Shown here in pieces: positions 25,145-34,367 of a stretch of 64,000 bases of DNA. The stretch is from Candidatus Avelusimicrobium intestinipullorum (lineage in GTDB: Bacteria > Elusimicrobiota > Elusimicrobia > Elusimicrobiales > Elusimicrobiaceae). The stretch lies in contig CALUXC010000002.1 in assembly GCA_944324635.1 (NCBI GenBank), forward strand, positions 186,001 to 250,000. Direction: 5' to 3'. A model generated the notes under the pieces. That model made no database searches, was not told the origin of the DNA, and was given only the letters and a program-made list of their open reading frames with translations. Both the position numbers and the translations under genes were made by a program. Position 1 is the stretch's first letter, and the number at the start of each line of letters is the position of its first letter.

Positions 25145-27163
25145 CTAATCGTCGCGTTCGTCGCGCTTTTGGTTATGGTAAAACTGATAGCGGGAAGTTT
25201 CGTACAAACCTTGCGCCAGATTTTTCATATGCTCAAAACGCTGCGGATCCTGTTTTGAGATATCTTCATTATAATTGTCGGCGGTAAATTTGTAAAGGCC
25301 TTCTTTCCCGCCGGCGCTGTGGTAGTAATACTCACCCTGCACAAAGCCAATGGTGGAAGGAGTGGTGGCCCAGCCGTAAATAAGCGAGCCCGGTTCCCCC
25401 GTCGGGGCAGAGAGCGCATCGCGGCCGATGGCGCGCGTAAAATACGGACGGCCCAAAATGCCCATCACGGTAGGCAAAATATCCACTTGGCTGGCGGTGC
25501 GGTCAATTACCTGCGGGGTAATGGGCGCGCCGGCAATAATGAGCGGAATTTGATGGTTAATCAAGTTATGCTCCACATAACCGCGAGGCATATTTTCAGA
25601 CTGCGGAGCCGAAAGACCGTGGTCCCCGAAAATTAAGAAAATCGTGTTATCGTAATAATCGGATTTTTCGGCCAGTTTGAAAAATTCATGCAAGGCATGG
25701 TCGGAGAAGCGAAGCGAGTTGTATTCCGCCACGCTTACGAAGCTGCGTTTATGGGCCAATTCTTCGCCGATGTCTTTCGTCACGAAGCCGGCGTTATCGT
25801 CCGGAATGGTGTACGGGCGGTGATAACCGGCCGTTTGAATGATGGCAAAGAAGGGCTTCTTTTCCTGTTTCTGTTCTTCATTCAAAATGCGGTTCGCTTC
25901 GCGGAAAAGGTCCAGGTCGGAAATGCCCCACACGTCGTTGCGGTGTTCATTTTGGAAGTTGCCTTCTTCATACATATGCACGTCCGTCAGGTTATGCTCC
26001 AAAATACCGCGGATATTGCCCCAGCTGGCACTGCCGCCGATAAAGAAATACTTTTCGTAATCACGCAGCGCATTTACCACTACATGCTGGTCCACAATCA
26101 GCGGGTTGCGGGAGCTGGTTTTGAAAGAAGTCACATCCGGGATACCCGTCACCGTGGCAAACACCGCACGCGCCGTGGCGGAAGTGGGCGCAAAGAAGTT
26201 GGTAAATAAAATGGATTTTTCAGCCAAGCTCTTTACAAACGGGGTGGGGTCAATGTCCGGGTTGGTGATGGACAGCTTGTTCCAAGCCAACGATTCCATA
26301 AAAATCACCACCACGTTGTAATCTTTCTGCTGTTCTTTCGGTTTCCCCGCAAAAGAGCGTTCAAAGTTCAAGGCTTCTTTGTCGGGGTTATCCACGCCCA
26401 GGTATTTGGCCACCGTATCGTAATACGCTTTGGTTTTTTCTTCGTCGTAGCTGTCGGCTTTTACGAAGCGGGCCGTATCAAAAATATTCAGCACGGGGTT
26501 GAGGGTAAGGTTGCAGATGAAGTTGTTGGTGGAGTGGTAGGCGTTGCTCCAGCGAAGCGGATATTGGCTCAGCTGGCCAAACATCAAAGCCCCCGTCAGC
26601 AACAACCCGCCAAAGAACCAACCCAAATTGCCTTTCCAGCGGTAATTGTCCGACACGGCAAACGCTTTTTTCTGCACAAAATTGGTGAACCAACCGGCCA
26701 GCGTGCCCCACACGGCTAATCCCAATACGCCCCACAGCACGGGATAAGTTTCCCACGCCATTTGCAAAGAAATAAGGGCGTTTTCGGCATATTTCAAAAT
26801 AGAATAGTTAATGCGCATGGAAATATAGGCATAGTGAGCGAAATCGGCGAAGTAAATCAACATCACCAACGCTTCCAGCAAGCCATAAAAAACGGCCATC
26901 GCTTTGCGAGCGGCCTGTGCTTTTTTCCAAAACGCACACAGCGTAAAATAAAGGCCTAATATAATGGATAGACCGCAGGCCAAGCGCATATCAAATTTGG
27001 CCCCTACGTAAAACGTTTCCCACAGTTCCGGGTAAGACTGCGGCACCAGCGAAGTGCGAAACACAAACAAAAAGGCACCGCGCATTAGCGTAAATACTAA
27101 CCAGTTTGCCAGGATAAAGCCAAAATAGGCCTTAATCCAGCCCGGCACGACTATTTTTTTCAT
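25145..27163 (-). CDS. LtaS-like membrane sulfatase-fold phosphoglycerol/phosphoethanolamine transferase
   Basis: A 672-residue protein with five hydrophobic helices in the first 230 residues and an extracytoplasmic alkaline-phosphatase-superfamily (sulfatase) domain. VVVIFMESLAWNKLSI opens the domain with the metal-binding Glu. Thr in TSATARAVFATVTG is the expected catalytic nucleophile. YFIGGSASWGN, FAIIQTAGYHRPY and FLIFGDHGLS carry further metal ligands. In Gram-positives LtaS polymerises glycerol-phosphate; in diderms relatives decorate periplasmic glucans or lipid A. The acceptor here is unknown. A GGGAGG site precedes the start. Co-transcription with lemA-htpX suggests an envelope-maintenance role. 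Confidence 0.85.
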   Translation of the reverse strand: MKKIVVPGWIKAYFGFILANWLVFTLMRGAFLFVFRTSLVPQSYPELWETFYVGAKFDMRLACGLSIILGLYFTLCAFWKKAQAARKAMAVFYGLLEALVMLIYFADFAHYAYISMRINYSILKYAENALISLQMAWETYPVLWGVLGLAVWGTLAGWFTNFVQKKAFAVSDNYRWKGNLGWFFGGLLLTGALMFGQLSQYPLRWSNAYHSTNNFICNLTLNPVLNIFDTARFVKADSYDEEKTKAYYDTVAKYLGVDNPDKEALNFERSFAGKPKEQQKDYNVVVIFMESLAWNKLSITNPDIDPTPFVKSLAEKSILFTNFFAPTSATARAVFATVTGIPDVTSFKTSSRNPLIVDQHVVVNALRDYEKYFFIGGSASWGNIRGILEHNLTDVHMYEEGNFQNEHRNDVWGISDLDLFREANRILNEEQKQEKKPFFAIIQTAGYHRPYTIPDDNAGFVTKDIGEELAHKRSFVSVAEYNSLRFSDHALHEFFKLAEKSDYYDNTIFLIFGDHGLSAPQSENMPRGYVEHNLINHQIPLIIAGAPITPQVIDRTASQVDILPTVMGILGRPYFTRAIGRDALSAPTGEPGSLIYGWATTPSTIGFVQGEYYYHSAGGKEGLYKFTADNYNEDISKQDPQRFEHMKNLAQGLYETSRYQFYHNQKRDERDD

Positions 27164-27238
27164 AATTCCTCCCCAAAAGGATTTACCTATATGATATCAA
27201 ATCTAAACCGCGCGCAAAACGAGCTTTCCGCCCAAAAA

Positions 27239-27283
27239 GGACCTAGAAAAAAGGGTTCCAACGGGTCCTATTTTTCTGGGTCT
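27239..27283. repeat. Imperfect inverted repeat in a divergent intergenic region
   Basis: Arms GGACCTAGAAAAA and TTTTTCTGGGTCT are separated by 19 bp. Eleven of 13 positions match, and the two others are G-U compatible in RNA. It lies between the LtaS-like gene and the secreted hypothetical gene, upstream of both, so it is not a terminator. A related AGGCCTAGA string occurs upstream of hppA near 49309. Confidence 0.4.
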
Positions 27284-27352
27284 AAAGTCCCTTGCATTAA
27301 AAGCGTCCGTTTAATATGCTTATAATAAAGAATGATATTATAAGGAGCGTTT

Positions 27353-28774
27353 ATGCATTTTTGGAAAACCGCCGCCGTGGCAGCCTGTGTATTCACGGCC
27401 TGTGCTCTTTCGGCGCAAACCCCGGCAAAAAATTTATCTCAATTTCTAAAAGCTTCTTGCACCGCCCCGAAATGTTTAGGAAAAACGGGCGTTTTGTCCG
27501 CCTCGCAGCGTCACATGCTGCAATCCAATTTTATCGCCCTGGAAGAAACCCGCCGCGCTATCAAGCAAAACCCGGGGTGGGCCGTTTCGGCTCAGTTTGA
27601 AAAAACGGCTCAGCGCCTCAGCCAGCTGGGGCTGAACCTGCCCGCCAAACCGCAGGCTGATGCGTCCACCGCGGAAAAAGAAAATTACCTGCGCCAATTA
27701 AACGCCGCCCTTTACCAGGAAAGCCAAGCCTTGGGGAGCCTGGTGAACGAAAAACCGCGCTCCCTGGCTACGGACGCTTCCCTGCAGCACAAACCGGCCC
27801 AAGCGCTTCGCATTCAAGGCACTTCCCGCCAGGCATGGGAAGAAATCCTCCGCCAACAGCAGCCTAACGCTTCTTGGGGAACACCCAACTGGGACGAAGT
27901 GCGCATTGTGCCAGCGCAGGAATTTACCAATGTCCGCAGTCCGTTTTACGTAACCACCGAACTGATGGAAAAAGTGACGAGCAACCCGCAAATTTCCGAA
28001 GAAGAATTATACGATTTGATCTTGAGCGAAAAAGACGTGGCCGACGTGGCCAAGCAGCAGCTTATCGTCACGCTGGCGGGTACCTCGTCCGTATTAACGC
28101 ACAATTTCACCCGCCTGTACTTATATCTGTTTGGGCAGGTTCCTACCCTGCAGGTAAAAGGCGGGCTGCCCACGGCCGACCAAGCCCTTGAAAAATATGC
28201 CGTATCGCTTCACAAACGTCTAATCAAAAAACTGGAAGCCAATAACGGCTGGACCGATCAAGAATTTGAAATGTTTGCCGAAGCCTCCGTATACTTGCCC
28301 GCCGCCAAAGCCAAAGCCGTGTTGGGCGCGGTGACGTATTTGGAGCCGACGGCCGCCCTGTGGCTGCTGGAACACCCGTTGGATAACGCGGTTTCCCGCC
28401 GCATTATTGCCCGCACCCAGGCCATTCGCCAGCAAAAAGACGTCTTATGGCCCAACGGAAACATTCAGCCCAAAACCATGACGCACATCAATTTCAAACG
28501 CTTACAGCTTGAACGCCTGCAGGCTTTGCAAGCGTATGAGGATATCCTGACGGAACGCCTCAACAAGCTGATGAACATAGACTATAACACCCGCCACGCC
28601 GAGCGCATTTTAAGCTCTCGCAAAGAAGGCGCCTCCGCCGAAGAACAAAGCGAACGCTTGGCCGGCAACATTATGGTATCCGCGCGCAACGCCCGCGTAC
28701 AAAAGCTAATCAACCAAACGCATGTACGCCTGCAACAAACGCAGGAAGAAATTAAAGCGTTGTCCGACGATTAA
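27353..28774 (+). CDS. Secreted helical protein of unknown function
   Basis: A 473-residue protein that I do not recognise. An N-terminal signal peptide (MHFWKTAAVAACVFTACALSAQ) suggests export. One Cys pair is in KASCTAPKCLGK near residues 40-48. The rest is Ala/Gln/Leu-rich and mostly helical, with a likely coiled coil at the end (QKLINQTHVRLQQTQEEIKAL). YDLILSEKDVADVAKQQLIV and the surrounding blocks look like helical repeats but show no family motif. An AAGGAG ribosome-binding site lies upstream, with TATAAT at 27321. It is transcribed alone and followed by a terminator. A periplasmic or surface role is inference. Confidence 0.6.
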   Translation: MHFWKTAAVAACVFTACALSAQTPAKNLSQFLKASCTAPKCLGKTGVLSASQRHMLQSNFIALEETRRAIKQNPGWAVSAQFEKTAQRLSQLGLNLPAKPQADASTAEKENYLRQLNAALYQESQALGSLVNEKPRSLATDASLQHKPAQALRIQGTSRQAWEEILRQQQPNASWGTPNWDEVRIVPAQEFTNVRSPFYVTTELMEKVTSNPQISEEELYDLILSEKDVADVAKQQLIVTLAGTSSVLTHNFTRLYLYLFGQVPTLQVKGGLPTADQALEKYAVSLHKRLIKKLEANNGWTDQEFEMFAEASVYLPAAKAKAVLGAVTYLEPTAALWLLEHPLDNAVSRRIIARTQAIRQQKDVLWPNGNIQPKTMTHINFKRLQLERLQALQAYEDILTERLNKLMNIDYNTRHAERILSSRKEGASAEEQSERLAGNIMVSARNARVQKLINQTHVRLQQTQEEIKALSDD

Positions 28775-28781
28775 TTTGCAC

Positions 28782-28810
28782 CGCGGCCTCTTTATGGGGC
28801 CGCGTTTTTT
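28782..28810 (+). terminator. Intrinsic terminator after the secreted helical protein
   Basis: Stem CGCGGCC / GGCCGCG with a nine-base loop followed by six T's. Confidence 0.85.
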
Positions 28811-28960
28811 ATATGCGCGCCGCAAACGGCGCAACCGTTTTGATTAAACCCGTATTTGTTTTCAAAACCGGAAAAAACTTCTTCGGGGGTTCTCTTTTTC
28901 GGCGGAAAATGCTATGCTGGAAGTCTCCAGCAGTGCGGAGAAAAAAAGGAGGCAGCATCT

Positions 28961-30274
28961 ATGAGAATGATTGACGTCATCATCAAAAAACGCAACGGTA
29001 AAACACTCACGCAGGACGAATTTGATTTTGTGGCGCAAGGCGCGGCCAAAGGCACCGTGCCGGACTATCAGCTTTCCGCCTTTTTAATGGCGTGTTTTTT
29101 GCACCCCCTTTCCGATAAAGAAACCGCTATGTTCACCAAAGCTATGGCCCACTCGGGCGGGCGGTTGGATTTTTCTTCCGTAAAACTCCCTACTGTAGAT
29201 AAACACTCCACCGGCGGCGTGGGGGACGGTATTTCCATGGCCCTGGCGCCCTTGGTGGCCTGTGCGGGTGTGGCCGTGCCGATGATGTCCGGCCGCGGGC
29301 TGGGGCACACGGGCGGCACGCTGGATAAATTGGAATCCATGAAAAACTTTGAAGTGCGCGTGCCGGTTAAACTGATTTATCGCCAAATTCAAAAACTGGG
29401 CGTGTGCATGTTTGGCCAAACGCAAGATTTGGCCCCCGCCGACAAAAAACTTTATTCCCTGCGCGATGCCACCGGCACCGTGGAAAGCCGCCCCTTAATC
29501 GTGGCGAGCATTCTGTCTAAAAAATACGCCGAAGGGGTGGACAGCCTGCTGATGGACGTGAAATACGGTTCCGGCGCTTTTATGCAAAAATTGGAAGACA
29601 GCCGCAAATTGGCCCGCGCGCTGGTCAGCACGGCCAAACTGTTGGGGCTTAAATGCCGCGCACTGATTACGTACATGGACCAGCCTCTCGGCCGCGCTAT
29701 CGGCAACGCCAACGAAATGCTGCAAACCGTGCTTATTTTGAAAGGCAATAAAGAAATCGCACCCGATTTTTATGAATTGCTTATTGAAGAAGCCGCCAGC
29801 ATGCTGGTCATCAGCGGCAAAGTAAAAGACATCAAAAAAGCGCGCGCGCTCATGGAAGAAAAAATTGCCAACGGCGAAGCCCTCGCCAAACTGCGCGAAA
29901 TGATTAAATGGCAAGGCGCCAGCCCCGAAGCGGTGGACAACCCGGAAAAATACTTCAAAAACGCCAAATTGAAATTTGAGTTCAAAGCTCCTTCCAATGG
30001 CTACGTGGAACATATCGACGCCAAAACCGCCGGTATGGCTGGCGTGCTGTTGGGCGCTGGGCGCAACACCATGGAAGACGCTATCGACTATGGCGCCGGC
30101 ATTTGGCTGGATAAAAAATCCGGCGACGCCGTAAAGAAAGGGGACGTCATCGCCACCCTCTACGCTTCCGACAAGAAACGCTTGGAAGACGGCGCGGAAC
30201 TCTTTAAGCAGGCGGTAAAAGTAAGCAAGAAAAAACCCGCCCCTTACAAGATTGTCAAAGAAGTAATCAAATAA
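28961..30274 (+). CDS. deoA: Pyrimidine-nucleoside / thymidine phosphorylase
   Basis: A 437-residue enzyme of usual length. It cleaves thymidine, deoxyuridine or uridine with phosphate to the base and (deoxy)ribose-1-phosphate, for salvage or as a carbon source. The signature KHSTGGVGDGISMALAPLVA near residue 80 (phosphate and pyrimidine contacts) and MSGRGLGHTGGTLDKLESM are intact. AKYGSGAFM-type (here VKYGSGAFMQ) and the C-terminal barrel-sandwich domain with AGVLLGAGR and DYGAGIWL follow. The start at 28961 has an excellent AAAGGAGG site; a frame extended to 28856 is unlikely. Thymidine- and pyrimidine-specific forms cannot be told apart with certainty, so deoA versus pdp is open. Confidence 0.92.
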   Translation: MRMIDVIIKKRNGKTLTQDEFDFVAQGAAKGTVPDYQLSAFLMACFLHPLSDKETAMFTKAMAHSGGRLDFSSVKLPTVDKHSTGGVGDGISMALAPLVACAGVAVPMMSGRGLGHTGGTLDKLESMKNFEVRVPVKLIYRQIQKLGVCMFGQTQDLAPADKKLYSLRDATGTVESRPLIVASILSKKYAEGVDSLLMDVKYGSGAFMQKLEDSRKLARALVSTAKLLGLKCRALITYMDQPLGRAIGNANEMLQTVLILKGNKEIAPDFYELLIEEAASMLVISGKVKDIKKARALMEEKIANGEALAKLREMIKWQGASPEAVDNPEKYFKNAKLKFEFKAPSNGYVEHIDAKTAGMAGVLLGAGRNTMEDAIDYGAGIWLDKKSGDAVKKGDVIATLYASDKKRLEDGAELFKQAVKVSKKKPAPYKIVKEVIK

Positions 30275-30275
30275 C

Positions 30276-30309
30276 AAAAATCCCGGAGCAAACGCTCCGG
30301 GATTTTTTT
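30276..30309. terminator. Bidirectional terminator between deoA and the AsmA-like gene
   Basis: Stem ATCCCGGAGC / GCTCCGGGAT with an AAAC loop and flanking A- and T-tracts. Confidence 0.95.
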
Positions 30310-30321
30310 GTCTAAACTGGG

Positions 30322-32703
30322 TTATTTGACGGCTGGTTCCGCGGAAGGATTACCCTGCGAAGGAACCGTAGTCGGGGCGGACGCTTCCGCCGGCGGTGTA
30401 TTTCCCTGCTCTGTGCCGGACGGGCCTTGCGTTTGGGTAGCGGCAGGATTTTGGCCTGAGGCCGCCGCTTCCGCCGCCGCTGGCTGAGGTTCTTCTTTCT
30501 TTTTCTTAAACAAGCCAAACAATCCGCCCAGGCCTTTTTTCACTGAACGGCTGGCAAAATTGTTGCTTAAGCCTTGCGTCACCAAAGAGGACATGGACCC
30601 AATCAAGCTCATGCTTCCTTTCGGTTCGGACACGGTCCCCCCCACTTTCATGGTTAGCGGCATGATGCCGTCGGCTTCGTGTTTGCCGGGGGCGGCTTGC
30701 ACCGTCATATCCAACGCGCCGGTATTAAAGTCGGTCGTGCCGTCCAGCGTAAAGGATACAACGTCCGACACGAACGTCCCCCCGCGCATATCCGCCACCC
30801 CGCTGTGGAAATTCACGTCCGTAGCGAATTTGTCGTACGGCATTTTCCCGTCAATTTTCCGCTCGGAATACGGCACCATAATCTGCACAGGCGTGCCGTC
30901 GGGGCCGATAACGGTTTGCACCACGCGGTCTTCTTCTTTTTCTTCCGGGGCGGCACCCGCGCCCATCACGTTTAACAGCCCGCTTCCTAACCCGTCCAAC
31001 ACGGCAAATACGTTCATGGAGTTGAACACTTTGCCCACCACGTTGACGGACAGGAACAACACTTTCGTGACGGCGTTGGCATTAGTCAGACGATACAAAT
31101 CCTTGATTTCGCCCCCGCCCATGGAAAGGCTCAGCTCGCCGTAAGTCTGTTTTAAGTCCGGGGTGACGCCCGTTAATTTAGAACGGAAAGCGATATCCGT
31201 TCCGTACACGTACGGAGCGTCCAGCGAACCGATTTTGATATCCGCCCGAACGTTAATGGGCGGCAGGGGCCAGTCCGTTTTCTCCACCGTAACGAGTTTG
31301 GTATCGTCCACAAATTTAGGTTCTTCCGTCGGGTCGGCAGCCTCGGCCACGGGAGGCAGGGCCACGCGGCCTGCACGCAGCATAACGTCGGCATCTACGG
31401 CTTTGGGTGTTTGGTCTATTGTCAGCTTGCCTTCAAATTTTTCCCCGTTTAGCAACCCCGCAAAGTATCCTTCGGCGCGGCCCGTATCAAAGGACGGATT
31501 TTCCTGCGAAGCAAACGAGGCCGTTACTTCCGTAAATTTCCCCGTGTAAGGCACGCGCACGCTGCCTTGCGCAAGCGTAACGGAGGCGTCCGCTCCGTCG
31601 GGGCCCCAAGCGGCCTTCCCTTCCAATACGCCAGAGGGACGATATGCCTCCGCCAGTTCGGGCAGGAGCTTAAACAACTCCCCGATATTTAAGTTAAAGG
31701 ACGAATCAAACGCATACTGCTTTTCCGCTCCATAATAGAGCGACCCGGAAAAATGCGTTTCGGCACCCGGCATGGTGAAAGAAAAGCTGTCGGCCCGAAG
31801 CGTTTGTTTCCGAGGATCTATTTTTAAGCTGGTTTCCACCGTAGCGCGAGATAGGGCAAACTGCGGCAATTGCGGGAACAAGCTGCCTAACGCATCGGAA
31901 GATAAATCCTTCAGTTCCAACTGGGCCTTTACCGAGGGAGAAATGAAATCGTCCGCACGGAGTTTCACCTGCAAAGAGGCGCCTTCGTACTGGGCTGAGA
32001 GATTTGTCACGTTTACATAAGCGTGGCTGAAATCCAGATTTCTTAGAAAAGCACCCGCCGCCAAAGAAACGGGCACCGTAAAAATTTTGTCTTCCTTTTC
32101 GTAGGTCAGCTCCGTAGCCAAGCGGAGGGAAAATTCCCGCCGAAAAGCAAAACGGCGTACGACAAGGGAAATGTCAGACGCGGCGGCACGGGTGTTTGTT
32201 TGCAAGTCGTTAAACGAGACGTTAAAATGCTGCACCGTCAGCTGGCGAAGCGTAATGGGGAACGGAAGCTCGTGCGAGGGCTCTTGCGGGGAAGAGTCTT
32301 TAACAGCCTGCGGGAACAGGCCCTCCCAGTTAAACGCGCCGTCTTGCCCGCGGGACAAATTTACTTCCCCTCCGTTTAAGGTAAACGAAATAATCCTAAG
32401 CCGCCCCAATAACAGCGACCGAAACCGCACCCGCACGCGCACCCGCTCGGCCGAGAGGAAAGTGCCCTTGTCAAATCCGCCCGCTTCGGATATTTCCAAT
32501 CCGTCCAGCTTTACTCCCATAAAACTGGCGGACATTTTTTTCAAGCGAACGTCCCTATGTAAAAACGCCGAAGCTTCTTTTTCCGCGCGTGCACGCGCCC
32601 AATCGGACGAGGAGACCCACCTAAGCAGTAAGTCCGCCCCAAAAAATAAAATCAGCAAGCACGCGGCGGCCGCCGCGGCCCGTTTAATCCACTTTTTGAT
32701 CAC
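30322..32703 (-). CDS. AsmA family protein
   Basis: A 793-residue membrane-anchored periplasmic protein. One N-terminal helix (residues 9-29) is followed by the AsmA N-terminal pattern, with VRLKKMSASFMGVKLDGLEI and NGGEVNLSRGQDGAFNWEGL. A long beta-strand-rich middle follows, then the C-terminal AsmA block LSLSMGGGEIKDLYRL and IMPLTMKVGGTVSEPKGSM. AsmA-like proteins are thought to carry phospholipids to the outer membrane or affect its assembly. The last 70 residues are low-complexity Ala/Pro/Thr/Gln, after a KKKKEE run that is unusual for the family. It starts inside the end of queH (20-bp overlap), so the two are coupled. Confidence 0.85.
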   Translation of the reverse strand: MIKKWIKRAAAAAACLLILFFGADLLLRWVSSSDWARARAEKEASAFLHRDVRLKKMSASFMGVKLDGLEISEAGGFDKGTFLSAERVRVRVRFRSLLLGRLRIISFTLNGGEVNLSRGQDGAFNWEGLFPQAVKDSSPQEPSHELPFPITLRQLTVQHFNVSFNDLQTNTRAAASDISLVVRRFAFRREFSLRLATELTYEKEDKIFTVPVSLAAGAFLRNLDFSHAYVNVTNLSAQYEGASLQVKLRADDFISPSVKAQLELKDLSSDALGSLFPQLPQFALSRATVETSLKIDPRKQTLRADSFSFTMPGAETHFSGSLYYGAEKQYAFDSSFNLNIGELFKLLPELAEAYRPSGVLEGKAAWGPDGADASVTLAQGSVRVPYTGKFTEVTASFASQENPSFDTGRAEGYFAGLLNGEKFEGKLTIDQTPKAVDADVMLRAGRVALPPVAEAADPTEEPKFVDDTKLVTVEKTDWPLPPINVRADIKIGSLDAPYVYGTDIAFRSKLTGVTPDLKQTYGELSLSMGGGEIKDLYRLTNANAVTKVLFLSVNVVGKVFNSMNVFAVLDGLGSGLLNVMGAGAAPEEKEEDRVVQTVIGPDGTPVQIMVPYSERKIDGKMPYDKFATDVNFHSGVADMRGGTFVSDVVSFTLDGTTDFNTGALDMTVQAAPGKHEADGIMPLTMKVGGTVSEPKGSMSLIGSMSSLVTQGLSNNFASRSVKKGLGGLFGLFKKKKEEPQPAAAEAAASGQNPAATQTQGPSGTEQGNTPPAEASAPTTVPSQGNPSAEPAVK

Positions 32704-33250
32704 TTTTCCCTCTCATGCTGTACTTGCAGCCGCAGTATTCCTGCTTATAAAGCTGTAACTCTTCTATCAGTGCCCGCCGCAATTCTTCCAACCCGCCTTT
32801 GCGCCAGTTAACGGCCACATAAGGTTTCCCCGTGCGGATCCACGCCAGGCGGGCGGCGTCGTTTACCTGATTCAAATCTTTATAGCGCGATACGCCTAAC
32901 ACCGAGGCAAACGCGTCAAACTTATGTTCTTTGGCGTACTCGGCCGCGCGCGTAAGGCGCATGGCAAAACACGCAAAACAGCGTTTGCCGCGTTCGGGTT
33001 CGTTTTCCAAACCTTTCACACACGCATTCCACACATCGGGCTCGTAAGGCAATTCGGCAAATTTTACGCCGATGGTTTCACAAGCGCGTTTTTGCTCGTC
33101 ACGCCGTTTTTCGTATTCGGCGGACGGGTAAATATTGGGATTATAAAAAAGCACGGTAACGTCCACGCCGTCTTGCGCGAGCTTTTTCATCACCGCACAC
33201 GAACACGGCGCACAGCAGGATAAAACAAGAAGTTTAGCGGGCAGCTGCAT
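32684..33250 (-). CDS. queH: Epoxyqueuosine reductase QueH
   Basis: A 188-residue member of the DUF208/QueH family, the alternative to QueG that reduces epoxyqueuosine to queuosine in tRNA. Cys ligands for the metal and Fe-S centres are in LSCCAPCSCAVM (Cys12, 13, 16, 18) and KRCFACFAMRL near residue 96. The conserved YNPNIYPSAEYEKR, GVSRYKDLNQVN and the final EYCGCKYSM are all present. The start at 33250 has no Shine-Dalgarno; TACACT ends 6 nt upstream. A longer frame to 33325 has no better signal. Other queuosine genes are not in the window. Confidence 0.9.
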   Translation of the reverse strand: MQLPAKLLVLSCCAPCSCAVMKKLAQDGVDVTVLFYNPNIYPSAEYEKRRDEQKRACETIGVKFAELPYEPDVWNACVKGLENEPERGKRCFACFAMRLTRAAEYAKEHKFDAFASVLGVSRYKDLNQVNDAARLAWIRTGKPYVAVNWRKGGLEELRRALIEELQLYKQEYCGCKYSMRGKSDQKVD

Positions 33251-33256
33251 ATATAT

Positions 33257-33262
33257 AGTGTA
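33257..33262 (-). promoter_or_regulatory. -10-like element abutting queH
   Basis: TACACT on the minus strand (within TTTTATACACTATATAT) ends 6 nt before the queH ATG, in the absence of a Shine-Dalgarno. It predicts a leaderless transcript. Confidence 0.4.
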
Positions 33263-33332
33263 TAAAAGTAACCTGGAAGAACCAACTTTTCGGCTATTCA
33301 AAAAAGGATTATATTCCCCTTTCAAAAAAGCA

Positions 33333-33358
33333 AAAGAGCGGGAAGATTCCCGCTCTTT
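33333..33358 (-). terminator. Intrinsic terminator after the CorA-like gene
   Basis: Stem AAAGAGCGGGAA / TTCCCGCTCTTT with a two-base loop; on the minus strand TTTTGC and TTTTTTG follow. Confidence 0.85.
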
Positions 33359-33376
33359 GTAGGCAGTTTAGTAAAT

Positions 33377-34291
33377 TTACCAATTTTTGTGCCGCCAGTA
33401 CATCATCACCAGCCACACCAAAATCAAACAAATGCCGATAATCATCCAAAACGCGTCCGGGTGGTTGGAAAGCGGCAGTGCCACGTTCATGCCGTACACA
33501 CTCACCACCAGGGTAGGCACCATCATCCAAATGGTAATGACGTTTAGTTTTTTAATCAGCAGGTTCAAGTTGTTGTTGACGATGGACGCACGCGCGTCTA
33601 ACAATTGGGCCAAAATGTTGGAGTAAATATCCGCCTGGGTTTTGCACTGCATGTTTTCCACGATGATATCGTCCAGCATTTCTTCGTCTTTTTCGTCAAA
33701 CCCGATACGGGCCGACAAGTTGCGCGTTTTTTCAAACACAAACCCGTTGGACGTGATAGCCTCGGCATAATACACCAAGCTCTTTACCAAGCTAAACAAG
33801 TTAAGCAGGTATGTGTTATCCATAGATTCCGTAATTTTGTCTTCAATCTCTTCGGAAATCATATGAATAATGCGCAAGTGTTCCACGTAATGGGAAATGG
33901 AGTTGTACACCAATTTCAAAAATATTTCTTTGATAGACGAAACCGTGTGGAAGCGTTTGCCCACAAAAAGCGGAATATCCTCGGCCAGGACCACAATCAG
34001 TTTTTCTTCAAACAGGAACATTCCCACCGAAGCCACCTTAAATTCCAGCTGGTCTTTGCCGGAATAATTTTTCGGACGTTTATAAATCATCACGATATGT
34101 TCCGGTTCAAATTCCAAGCGGGGCAGCTCGTCGGGGTCCAGGGCGGAAGCGAGGGTATGCTCGTCTATCTGGCAGGATTCCACCAGGTAGCGCTGTTCCT
34201 CTACCGACGGGTTGGTATATACGAAAACCTGTGCGGCGTCGGAATCGGTTTCCGTTAATTTTTTATCCAGAATTTTATATTTTTTAAGCAT
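33377..34291 (-). CDS. corA: CorA family divalent cation transporter
   Basis: A 304-residue pentameric Mg2+/Co2+ channel-type protein. A soluble N-terminal domain and long stalk helix (about residues 130-240) precede two C-terminal membrane helices. The selectivity signature appears as YGMNVALPL at the end of the first helix, the family GMN motif; the usual following acidic loop (MPE) is replaced by ALPLSNHPDAFW. The C-terminal tail YWRHKNW is basic. The protein is slightly shorter than E. coli CorA. A terminator follows and a short AT-rich gap precedes it. Mg2+ is the expected substrate; Zn2+ export (ZntB-like) is the alternative. Confidence 0.88.
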   Translation of the reverse strand: MLKKYKILDKKLTETDSDAAQVFVYTNPSVEEQRYLVESCQIDEHTLASALDPDELPRLEFEPEHIVMIYKRPKNYSGKDQLEFKVASVGMFLFEEKLIVVLAEDIPLFVGKRFHTVSSIKEIFLKLVYNSISHYVEHLRIIHMISEEIEDKITESMDNTYLLNLFSLVKSLVYYAEAITSNGFVFEKTRNLSARIGFDEKDEEMLDDIIVENMQCKTQADIYSNILAQLLDARASIVNNNLNLLIKKLNVITIWMMVPTLVVSVYGMNVALPLSNHPDAFWMIIGICLILVWLVMMYWRHKNW

Positions 34292-34367
34292 TTTCCGCCT
34301 CTATCACGCGGTCCGATATATCTAAATGATACCACCTAACAAGGCCCTTGTAAAGGCTTTTGTCGTC

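Noticed and set aside
28856..28960. N-terminal extension of the pyrimidine phosphorylase
   Set aside because: The internal ATG at 28961 has a strong AAAGGAGG site and begins directly with the family N-terminus.
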